Assembly: GCA_009691645.1 (NCBI GenBank)
Contig: SIAT01000110.1
Coordinates: 1 to 6,144, forward strand
DNA: 6,144 bases
Direction of reading: 5' to 3'
Source of the DNA: Pedosphaera sp.
GTDB taxonomy: Bacteria > Verrucomicrobiota > Verrucomicrobiia > Limisphaerales > SIAT01
Part shown: in pieces, positions 1 through 4,593 of the stretch
How the letters are laid out: each line of letters opens with the position of its first letter
Position numbering within the stretch: the stretch's first letter is position 1
Program-made: the position numbers and the translations under genes
Notes under the pieces: generated by a model
Database searches by the model: none
What the model was told of the DNA's origin: nothing
The model's input: only the letters and a program-made list of their open reading frames with translations

Positions 1-325
1 CGCCATCACAAGGAGAGCGGAGGATCTTGGCGTTGCCCAACTCGCCGGCGATGCAGATACCGTAGACGGGGCCGAAGGCCACGAGCGGCTTTCTGCCGTC
101 GGACTTTTCGAACCACGGGAACTTGTCTTCGTTGTCGTTCGCGTAGGCCTTGAACCCCATCCCGATCTGCTTGAGGTTGCTCACGCACTTGATGCGGTTG
201 GCGCGGGCTTTGGCCTTGCCGAGCGCAGGGAGGAGCATCGAGGCGAGAATGCCGATGATGGCAATCACGACCAGGAGCTCGATTAGGGTGAAGCCCTTGG
301 AGGCTTTGTTTGTCTGGATCTTCAT
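1..325 (-). CDS. Type IV prepilin-like protein, N-terminal part (gene runs off the window edge)
   Basis: This leftward gene starts at the ATG complementary to 323-325. It gives 108 residues without a stop before the edge, so the C-terminus is missing. Residues 1-11 are a short basic leader (MKIQTNKASKG). FTLIELLVVIAIIGILASML follows, a class III prepilin signal: a PilD-type peptidase would cut after Gly11 and methylate Phe12, and Glu16 is the conserved +5 glutamate. Residues 47-70 (CVSNLKQIGMGFKAYANDNE and on to DKFPW) match the pseudopilin-like family that is heavily expanded in Verrucomicrobiota and Planctomycetes. Many members end in an H-X9-DG motif, which cannot be checked here. The protein should sit in the inner membrane or in a pilus or type II secretion pseudopilus. 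Members of this family often stand alone, so the individual role is unknown. No Shine-Dalgarno precedes the start. The prepilin call is firm; the exact subfamily is not. Confidence 0.93.
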   Translation of the reverse strand, partial: MKIQTNKASKGFTLIELLVVIAIIGILASMLLPALGKAKARANRIKCVSNLKQIGMGFKAYANDNEDKFPWFEKSDGRKPLVAFGPVYGICIAGELGNAKILRSPCDG

Positions 326-363
326 AGGTATGTTCGGTTTTTGTTTTTTAGTTGCGCCTCCGT

Positions 364-375
364 GGTTCCCACCCC
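364..375 (+). repeat. GGTTCCCACCCC direct repeat, copy 1
   Basis: The 12-mer GGTTCCCACCCC occurs here and again at 530-541. In both copies a GTTGCG lies a few bases upstream (351-356 and 521-526), so the similarity extends beyond the 12-mer. It could be a regulator site or part of a dispersed intergenic repeat. The sequence alone does not decide. Confidence 0.5.
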
Positions 376-396
376 GCAACCTCGGAAACACATCTG

Positions 397-416
397 TTCT
401 GGTTCATTCTGGTTCA
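397..416 (+). repeat. Exact 10-bp tandem direct repeat (TTCTGGTTCA x2)
   Basis: TTCTGGTTCA is present twice back to back with no mismatch; on the other strand it reads TGAACCAGAA twice. The 10-base period is about one DNA helical turn, which would put both copies on the same face. It lies about 72 bases upstream of the prepilin start, a sensible place for an activator site. A binding role is inference only. Confidence 0.5.
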
Positions 417-444
417 AACTCTAGCAACGCCCATGCCAACCATT

Positions 445-480
445 TAAAACCCCCTAAACCCCACGTTTTACTGGGTTTTA
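445..480. repeat. Inverted repeat TAAAACCC / GGGTTTTA
   Basis: Perfect 8-base arms lie at 445-452 and 473-480, separated by 20 bases. They are AT-rich within a GC-rich spacer. This could be an operator-like palindrome. It is not a good terminator, because no U-run follows on either strand beyond the arm itself. Confidence 0.4.
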
Positions 481-501
481 TCCCTCATCACCCTCCCCCA
501 G

Positions 502-520
502 CGCGCGGATTTCACGCGCG
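502..520. repeat. Hairpin CGCGCG / CGCGCG
   Basis: Six-base self-complementary arms at 502-507 and 515-520 enclose a 7-base loop (GATTTCA). The structure is stable on paper but has no T-tract, so a terminator role is unlikely. Confidence 0.4.
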
Positions 521-526
521 GTTGCG

Positions 527-542
527 TGGGGTTCCCACCCCA
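527..542. repeat. Hairpin TGGGG / CCCCA overlapping GGTTCCCACCCC copy 2
   Basis: Arms at 527-531 and 538-542 enclose the loop TTCCCA. The second copy of the 12-mer (530-541) forms the loop and most of the right arm. Copy 1 at 364-375 lacks the full left arm (it reads CGTGG), so the hairpin itself is not conserved between the copies. Confidence 0.4.
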
Positions 543-638
543 GGGAGGTCTCCGCTGTTGGGCGGGCTTAAAGGTGGCCTTTCTCTGGCATTGAGGAAAA
601 CGATTGCCGCGGGCGCGGGCTTCGTCTTGAATCCCGGC

Positions 639-1415
639 ATGCGCTCTCTCCTTCTTGCTCTTGTCGTGACGGGGTGCAGCCTCTCGCCACTCTCGGCCGC
701 CGAGTCGGCTTTTGTCTTCGCTGATTTCCTGGTCGTCCCGGTCCGCATCCATCTCCTGAGCGCCAAGGAGGTGCCCGCGCTGCACACCACGCTCGTCGAG
801 GCGGATATCCAGCGGATTCTCGGCAAGGTGAACAAGGTCTGGGCCGCCGCGGGGATCCACTTCAGCCTCGAATCGGTGCAGAGAGAGGAGGCGGCGCGGC
901 AGGATCTCTACGACAAAGAGGTGGCGAAAACCGACTTGGCCTGGGTGAAACGCCATTATTCAGAGAAACCGCGCATCACCAATGCCTTCAATGTCTATTA
1001 TATCAAGCAATTCGGCGTGAACGGGGTTTATTTTCCGGAAGCCATCTTCGTCAAGGACACCGCCTCGCTTCGCAAGGTGGAAAATGGGTTGGACGAGCCG
1101 TTGCCGCGAGTCACGTCGCACGAGTTGGGCCATGCCTTGAGCCTGCCGCATCGGCAGAACGTGACGAACCTGATGGCGTCGGGCACCAGCGGTTTCGCAC
1201 TCAGCGCCGATGAAATCCAGCGCGCCCGGGCGGCGGCGGGGAACTTCCGCTGGATCAAGCCGGCGGGAACACTTTTCGCCGAGGCCGGCCGCCACTTTGA
1301 CCAAGGCCAAAAGGCCGAGGCGCTGAAGATTTACCAAAGCCTCGCCCTACTTCCGCTCGATTCGCCCGAACTCACTCAAGTGCGCCAGCGACTCAAGGCT
1401 GGCGCGGGACGCTGA
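639..1415 (+). CDS. Probable lipoprotein zinc metalloprotease, metzincin (matrixin-like)
   Basis: The predicted 258-residue protein begins with MRSLLLALVVTGCSLS, a lipoprotein signal whose lipobox VTGC would be cut before Cys13 and lipidated. Residues 161-171 read HELGHALSLPH, the HExxHxxxxxH zinc site of metzincins: His161, His165 and His171 as ligands and Glu162 as catalytic base. Met179 in NVTNLMAS fits the Met-turn. LSADEIQRAR (188-197) resembles the segment after the Met-turn in matrixins. The usual Gly at the eighth motif position is Ser168. A helical tail of about 45 residues follows and may be TPR-like. It probably acts in the periplasm or on the outer membrane; the substrate is unknown. 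The start at 639 was chosen because the lipoprotein signal begins there. In-frame ATGs upstream would add a low-quality extension running antisense to the prepilin gene. No Shine-Dalgarno is visible, and an in-frame TTG at 627 is an alternative. Confidence 0.85.
   Translation: MRSLLLALVVTGCSLSPLSAAESAFVFADFLVVPVRIHLLSAKEVPALHTTLVEADIQRILGKVNKVWAAAGIHFSLESVQREEAARQDLYDKEVAKTDLAWVKRHYSEKPRITNAFNVYYIKQFGVNGVYFPEAIFVKDTASLRKVENGLDEPLPRVTSHELGHALSLPHRQNVTNLMASGTSGFALSADEIQRARAAAGNFRWIKPAGTLFAEAGRHFDQGQKAEALKIYQSLALLPLDSPELTQVRQRLKAGAGR
1382..1405. repeat. Inverted repeat GCGCCAGC / GCTGGCGC at the end of the protease gene
   Basis: Perfect 8-base arms lie at 1382-1389 and 1398-1405 with an 8-base loop, inside the last codons of the protease gene. 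The right half belongs to the 15-base repeat found again at 1986-2000. No T-run follows directly, so it is not a classic terminator. Confidence 0.45.
1391..1405 (+). repeat. 15-bp direct repeat ACTCAAGGCTGGCGC, copy 1
   Basis: This sequence is repeated exactly at 1986-2000. The ten bases before it (TGCGCCAGCG) also resemble those before copy 2 (TGCGGCAACGA), so the relationship extends to about 25 bases with a few differences. The two copies bracket about 580 bases holding the broken lipoprotein gene. Confidence 0.6.
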
Positions 1416-1423
1416 GGCTGACA

Positions 1424-1468
1424 CGGGGGCGCGACTGCCCGCCCCGACGCGCAAAAGGGGGGGCTTTT
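1424..1468 (+). terminator. Weak candidate terminator after the protease gene
   Basis: CGGGG (1424-1428) can pair with CCCCG (1442-1446). Just downstream, AAAAG (1453-1457) can pair with CTTTT (1464-1468) around a G-run loop, ending in a short T-run. The position after the stop codon at 1415 suits a terminator, but neither stem is strong. Confidence 0.22.
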
Positions 1469-1529
1469 ATCAATCTCTCGAACGTGGTCGCTACGGCTCA
1501 AGCCGCGGTGGCCAAAAATAAAGCGTCCC

Positions 1530-1820
1530 ATGAGAACATTAAAAACCGAATCCTCCTGTTGATGGCCGTAACGATGTTATCCTGGACTCTGACTGGCTGC
1601 TCGACCCTGGAGAGTAACACTGTCTCCGGCGCTTCTGCGGGCTATTGGGCAGGGAATGGGACTTTCCCGGGGACTCTCCCGGCTGCGATCCGGTGCGGCG
1701 GCAGGAGCCGGCCTCGACCTCTTGAGTTGGCTGTTTGGAAAACCGTCGTCGCCGTCGTCGAATGGGGGAAGTGCTACTTTTGAAACAGACGAAGTATGGA
1801 GCGATGTCACGGTATACTAG
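1530..1820 (+). pseudogene. Small glycine-rich lipoprotein gene broken by two frameshifts
   Basis: Three stretches in two frames read as one protein. The ATG at 1530 gives MRTLK. A one-base shift at the A-run 1541-1545 then gives NRILLLMAVTMLSWTLTGCS, a complete lipoprotein signal with lipobox LTGC, followed by TLESNTVSGASAG. A second shift, somewhere in 1638-1695, is needed to reach SGAAAGAGLDLLSWLFGKP and a tail rich in Ser, Gly and acidic residues, ending at the TAG 1818-1820. The two shifts cancel, since the first and last parts share a frame. The Ser/Gly/Ala pattern resembles small glycine-zipper envelope lipoproteins. Without the first shift, the signal can be read in its own frame from GTG 1484, or from ATG 1562, which overlaps the TGA of a 10-codon upstream ORF (UGAUG). 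That frame ends at 1783 in an Arg/Trp-rich tail that looks out of frame. Possible causes are a decayed gene, homopolymer sequencing errors or recoding. No Shine-Dalgarno is seen. Confidence 0.55.
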
Positions 1821-1937
1821 GGGGGAAAAATTATTAAGCAGACAGTACCAGTGCCCAAACACGAGGGAAATTCCGGCGACTCAATGATTCCAAAACACCT
1901 GAGAAACTTCAAGTAGTAGTACTTTATTCGAGCTTCC

Positions 1938-1958
1938 AACCAACGAGCTTTGTTGGTT
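1938..1958. repeat. Hairpin AACCAAC / GTTGGTT
   Basis: Perfect 7-base arms at 1938-1944 and 1952-1958 enclose a 7-base loop (GAGCTTT). It lies in the lower-GC spacer between the lipoprotein remnant and the end of the leftward secreted-protein gene. No T-tract follows on either strand, so I do not call it a terminator. I compared it with integron attC core sites and the consensus does not fit. Confidence 0.4.
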
Positions 1959-1985
1959 CCCCGTCACGGCACCATGCGGCAACGA

Positions 1986-2000
1986 ACTCAAGGCTGGCGC
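1986..2000 (+). repeat. 15-bp direct repeat ACTCAAGGCTGGCGC, copy 2
   Basis: Exact second copy of the 15-mer at 1391-1405. It is intergenic, 16 bases past the stop codon of the leftward gene ending at 2017. Copy 1 sits in the final codons of the protease gene, so copy 2 could be a leftover piece of a duplicated protease 3' end. Confidence 0.6.
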
Positions 2001-2016
2001 TAGCCGTACGAAGGAA

Positions 2017-2640
2017 TCACCGACCCGTGGGCGGCCGCTGAAGCTGCTTACCCCACACGGCCTGACTACCGAAGTAGGTCCTCATTTCCCACTCCACCAA
2101 TGACTGCCACTGTTGCGTGGCTGCCGCTGTCGCTTCCGGGCGGAATCGCGCTTGATTCTCCAACGCGCGGTCAATGCCGGTGATGATGTCGCGCGCGGCC
2201 ATCCGTGTTTCCTCGGGATAAACGAACTGCACGGGCGGCGGCGCGACGGGTTGGCCGTGAAGGATGGCATACCCTTGCGACGAATCCTGCACGGGAACTG
2301 GGGCTGCGCTGAGGCCGGCCACGTGCGCGTAATCCCGGCGCAACGCCAGGAGTGTTTCGCGAGAGAAGTGCATGAAGGCGATTCGCGAGGGGACACAGGA
2401 GGGGAGGTTGTTCGGGTTCGAGGCGGAAGCACGCGTGGGCGGCGCGTAGCTCTCGGTGGTGGCGGGGTAATGATGGAAGTAGATCATCCCGCGCATGTGC
2501 AGGGTCAACCCGTCGGCCGCAGGGGCGAACGGGGACGCGCCATGAATATACGCCTCGATGACGGTGCCGTCGCGAAAGGTGAACTGGCGCGCGTGAACGG
2601 AGAGAGTGAAGGCGAGCAGGGCGACGAACAGGCTTTTCAT
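2017..2640 (-). CDS. Secreted protein of unknown function
   Basis: I do not recognise this 207-residue protein. Residues 1-17 (MKSLFVALLAFTLSVHA) form a Sec signal peptide with a likely cut after Ala17. The mature N-terminus, RQFTFRDGTVIEAYIHGASP, recalls the short 'R-x-F/W-T-x-x-D-G-x-x-x-x-A' beta segment (SHD1-like) found in many secreted verrucomicrobial and planctomycetal proteins, but the match is too short to assert. A Pro/Ser/Asn-rich stretch follows (about 59-85). The C-terminal half has helices, with RMAARDIITGIDRALENQAR around 146-165. There is a single Cys at residue 82 and no membrane segment after the signal, so a soluble periplasmic or exported protein is likely. The start is supported by GGAGGAA six bases upstream (complement of 2645-2651). 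It diverges from the DUF5069 gene and probably stands alone. Confidence 0.72.
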   Translation of the reverse strand: MKSLFVALLAFTLSVHARQFTFRDGTVIEAYIHGASPFAPAADGLTLHMRGMIYFHHYPATTESYAPPTRASASNPNNLPSCVPSRIAFMHFSRETLLALRRDYAHVAGLSAAPVPVQDSSQGYAILHGQPVAPPPVQFVYPEETRMAARDIITGIDRALENQARFRPEATAAATQQWQSLVEWEMRTYFGSQAVWGKQLQRPPTGR

Positions 2641-2644
2641 CGGG

Positions 2645-2651
2645 TTCCTCC
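2645..2651 (-). promoter_or_regulatory. Strong Shine-Dalgarno of the secreted-protein gene
   Basis: Read on the minus strand this is GGAGGAA, ending six bases before the ATG. It fixes the start of the gene ending at 2017. It is the only clear Shine-Dalgarno at any gene start in the window. Confidence 0.8.
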
Positions 2652-2761
2652 AGAGTTGGGTGGTTGTGTGATCCTAATATACATATCGCTGTGGATTAGG
2701 CAATCTTTCACAAATTCGTCTCCACGGCCTGCGGGTGCGATGACATGGCTGCAGTTTCCCG

Positions 2762-2791
2762 TTGACCCTCTTCGCCGCTTTTCCGTACGTT
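2762..2791 (+). promoter_or_regulatory. Candidate sigma-70-type promoter for the DUF5069 gene
   Basis: TTGACC (2762-2767) is one base from the -35 consensus. TACGTT (2786-2791) is a weak -10 at an 18-base spacing. Together they would place transcription start around 2798 and leave a leader of about 40 bases before the ATG at 2838. The weak -10 keeps confidence low. Confidence 0.33.
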
Positions 2792-2837
2792 GCACTTCGC
2801 TAGTTCAATCGAACCCCAAACACACAACCACTCCTCT

Positions 2838-3281
2838 ATGAGCAAATACGTCCCCCTGATCAGCTCCGGCACCGCCGGTCCGCTTGGTGCGCTGCACCTC
2901 CCCCGTCTCTGGCAGAAGGTCTCCCTCGAGGCCGCCGGAAAGCTCGCCGACGGTTACCCCGGCATCGGCGGCGGTTACGACTCGATGGTGATCGCCGCCC
3001 TCGGCCTGAGTGCCGACGCGGTGAAGGCGTTCATCGCCGCGAGCAAGCCGACCTACCCTCAGTTCGAGGCGTGGATTAAGAAGCAGCCGGGCGCGAAGCT
3101 CGACAAGGCCACCATCCACAAGTCGAACGTGGCCATCGCCGGCTACATCCACGCCGACGACACCCGCAAGGGCATCCTCGGAGCCAATGGCCTGAGCGAT
3201 GACGGCTCGGTGCTGCCCGACGCGGTGAACCTGAACAACCTCGACGACTGGTTCGAGTTCCACGCCGCGGTGCTCAAGTAA
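2838..3281 (+). CDS. DUF5069-family protein, function unknown
   Basis: This is a 147-residue soluble protein with no signal peptide or membrane segment, so it is probably cytosolic. From memory of the family, MSKYVPLISSGTAGPLGALH, then LPRLWQKVSLEAAGKL, DGYPGIGGGYD and the C-terminal DAVNLNNLDDWFEFHAAVLK are the features of DUF5069 proteins. These are small single-domain proteins of about 140-150 residues with no established activity. Length and both ends fit an intact member. The ATG at 2838 was chosen because family members begin at MSKYVPLISSG; an in-frame ATG at 2790 would add 16 atypical residues. No Shine-Dalgarno is seen. The gene is divergent from the secreted-protein gene and closed by a strong terminator, so it is very likely a single-gene transcript. 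No catalytic motif stands out. The gene call is firm and the family name fairly so. Confidence 0.88.
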   Translation: MSKYVPLISSGTAGPLGALHLPRLWQKVSLEAAGKLADGYPGIGGGYDSMVIAALGLSADAVKAFIAASKPTYPQFEAWIKKQPGAKLDKATIHKSNVAIAGYIHADDTRKGILGANGLSDDGSVLPDAVNLNNLDDWFEFHAAVLK

Positions 3282-3305
3282 GCAAGGCGCACAGAATCCT
3301 TCACG

Positions 3306-3338
3306 ACCGGCGCGGCTGCGAAGCCCCGCCGGTTTTTT
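3306..3338 (+). terminator. Intrinsic terminator of the DUF5069 gene
   Basis: ACCGGCG (3306-3312) pairs with CGCCGGT (3327-3333), and GGCT (3314-3317) with AGCC (3322-3325), leaving one C/C mismatch and a GCGA loop. A run of six T's (3333-3338) follows the stem. It begins 25 bases after the stop codon and is the best terminator in the window. Confidence 0.88.
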
Positions 3339-3410
3339 GTTTCCAACGATGCCTCGCGCAAATCGCAAGCTTGTCAGCCAACGCAGAACTGGCAGACTTC
3401 ACCCGTTGTC

Positions 3411-4436
3411 ATGAAAAAAATTTCTTTCGCTGTGGTCACATTGTTGTTCAGCCTCGCCTTTTCCGCCCACGCGGAATGGACGGTGCAGGCGGTGGAGAAG
3501 CCCGGCCATCCGGGCAAGGCCGTGGAAGTGCGGGCCGATGGCCAGCCGGTCGCGCGCCTCGTGTACGGCGACGGCCAGAAAAAGCCCTACCTGCACGTGT
3601 ACGGCGAGGCGGGCGAGTTGCTCACCAACAGCGGCCTCAACGCAGAGGGCAAGGATTCCGGTGGCTTCCCGCATCATCGCGGCATCTACATCGGTTGGAA
3701 GATCACTTCCAACCTCGGCTCCCAAGATCTCTGGCACTTGAACAAGAACGAACGGATGCTGGTGCGCGAGATCGTGAAGCAGGAAGCCGGCAAAGATTCC
3801 GCCACAATCGTCGCGCACATCGACTGGCTCGCGAACAAAAAGGACGACAAGGAGAGCGACCAGCTCGTCAGCGAGACGCGCACGATCACCGTCTCGCGGC
3901 CCGACGGCAAGCGTACGCAGGTGGATTGCCATTTCCGGCTCCGCGCCGCGCGCGACCTCGAGTTGGGCGGCGATCTCCAGCACGCCGGCATCCATTTCCG
4001 CGCGAGCAACGAAGTGCACGGCCGCGCGAAGGAGACGAGCTACCTCGCCGATCCGGCGAACCGCGAGAAGAAGGGCAAGGATTTCGGGCCGATTGTGAAC
4101 CCCAAAGCCAAAGCGCCGGCGAAAGCGGTTGAGAAGGGCGACCTGAAATGGTGCCGCCTGCTTTTCCCCATCGGCACGCGCTGGTACTCGGCCACGGAGT
4201 TGAATCCGCCGAGCAATCCGAGTGAGGAACTTTCGTGGCGCGACTACGGCCGCTTCGGTTATTTCTTCAAGAAGAATCTCAAGGCCGGCGAGATACTCGA
4301 TATCGACTACCGTTTCATCATCGCGCCGGAAGAAGCGCCGGCCACCAAGCCCGCACCCGCGCCCGAGCAGGCCGCGAAGGCCACCGCGCAAGCGGCCGCC
4401 GACTACGCGACTTTCGTGAAGTCGTTGGAGAAATAA
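3411..4436 (+). CDS. Secreted DUF6807 (PmoA-like) family protein
   Basis: The protein has 341 residues. Residues 1-21 (MKKISFAVVTLLFSLAFSAHA) are a Sec signal cut before Glu22, so it is periplasmic or exported. Family hallmarks appear in order: KPYLHVYG (58-65), the His-rich GFPHHRGIYIGW (85-96), DLWHLNKNE (106-114), HAGIHFRA (191-198), and WCRLLFPIGTRWYSATEL (247-264) followed by NPPSNP and SWRDYGRFGYFF (275-286). This is the pattern of PF14100, now DUF6807 and often labelled 'methane oxygenase PmoA'. That label is misleading: it is not the membrane PmoA subunit of methane monooxygenase. The fold is thought to be a beta-sandwich, and members often lie near carbohydrate-breakdown genes; the reaction is unknown. 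His88, His89, His109 and His191 are candidate metal or catalytic residues by conservation only. The tail from about 317 to 332 is Ala/Pro/Lys-rich. No Shine-Dalgarno precedes the ATG. The gene begins after the DUF5069 terminator, so it has its own promoter. Confidence 0.88.
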   Translation: MKKISFAVVTLLFSLAFSAHAEWTVQAVEKPGHPGKAVEVRADGQPVARLVYGDGQKKPYLHVYGEAGELLTNSGLNAEGKDSGGFPHHRGIYIGWKITSNLGSQDLWHLNKNERMLVREIVKQEAGKDSATIVAHIDWLANKKDDKESDQLVSETRTITVSRPDGKRTQVDCHFRLRAARDLELGGDLQHAGIHFRASNEVHGRAKETSYLADPANREKKGKDFGPIVNPKAKAPAKAVEKGDLKWCRLLFPIGTRWYSATELNPPSNPSEELSWRDYGRFGYFFKKNLKAGEILDIDYRFIIAPEEAPATKPAPAPEQAAKATAQAAADYATFVKSLEK

Positions 4437-4460
4437 TCTGCACACGCGCATTTCCCGCCA

Positions 4461-4496
4461 CAAAGGCACCGGAGGCAAAAGCCTTCTGCGCCTTTT
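4461..4496. repeat. Degenerate palindrome with terminator-like shape
   Basis: AAAGGC (4462-4467) pairs with GCCTTT (4490-4495), and AGGC (4473-4476) pairs with GCCT (4481-4484) around an AAAA loop. A symmetric five-base internal mismatch separates the two stems. It starts 25 bases after the DUF6807 stop codon and ends in TTTT, so it may terminate that gene weakly. Its wording (CCACAAAGGCACC ... GCGCCTTTTGAG) recalls intergenic palindromes of the CCACAAAGGCAC...GTGCCTTTGTGG type that I associate with this phylum; that link is from memory. Confidence 0.45.
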
Positions 4497-4555
4497 GAGT
4501 TTCTTGACAATCGTTCCTCGCGCCCGCGCAACCGCGTGGCGGCTCCAACTTTGAA

Positions 4556-4583
4556 TTGCCCCCGCCGGTGGGCCGTCTAGTGT
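4556..4583 (+). promoter_or_regulatory. Weak candidate promoter for the beta-propeller gene
   Basis: TTGCCC (4556-4561) and TAGTGT (4578-4583) are 16 bases apart. The -10 would end only ten bases before the ATG at 4594, implying a very short or absent leader. The TAGTGTTGC here resembles TACGTTGC in the candidate promoter at 2786. A consensus TTGACA at 4504-4509 has no matching -10 downstream. Confidence 0.22.
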
Positions 4584-4593
4584 TGCGCCTGTT

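Larger units (their letters stand above)
326..638. other. Divergent intergenic spacer with small repeats and hairpins, no gene seen
   Basis: This 313-base spacer separates the leftward prepilin gene from the rightward metalloprotease gene and must hold both promoters. I found no convincing -35/-10 pair. One rightward frame is open across it, but the translation is a Pro/His/Gly-rich string unlike a protein, and further upstream it runs antisense to the prepilin gene. The spacer contains an exact 10-base tandem repeat, a repeated 12-mer and three perfect small inverted repeats, listed separately. Confidence 0.7.

Noticed and set aside
150..638. In-frame upstream extension of the metalloprotease to ATG 150 (163 extra codons)
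   Set aside because: It runs antisense to the prepilin gene and through a spacer full of hairpins. The translation is a low-quality Pro/His/Gly-rich string, and the clear lipoprotein signal begins at 639.
1938..2000. Integron attC-like or other attachment site
   Set aside because: There is a hairpin and a nearby repeat, but the core consensus sites do not fit and no integrase gene is present.
2790..2837. Upstream ATG start for the DUF5069 gene
   Set aside because: It would add 16 residues unlike the family N-terminus; the recognisable protein begins at 2838.
2113..2841. 242-codon plus-strand ORF opposite the secreted-protein gene
   Set aside because: The minus-strand reading has a signal peptide and a strong Shine-Dalgarno. 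The plus reading is Arg/Gly-rich and runs through the divergent promoter region.
3411..4436. Particulate methane monooxygenase subunit
   Set aside because: The PmoA name attached to PF14100/DUF6807 suggests it, but this protein is soluble and exported, has no membrane helices after the signal, and has no pmoB or pmoC neighbours.
3399..4478. 359-codon minus-strand ORF opposite the DUF6807 gene
   Set aside because: It is longer than the sense gene, but the sense protein has a signal peptide and ordered family motifs. The antisense translation is Arg/Ala/Leu-rich, as expected from a GC-rich shadow.
4504..4532. Consensus TTGACA at 4504 as promoter of the beta-propeller gene
   Set aside because: The -35 match is perfect, but the position of the -10 reads as GC-rich sequence without a TATAAT-like hexamer.
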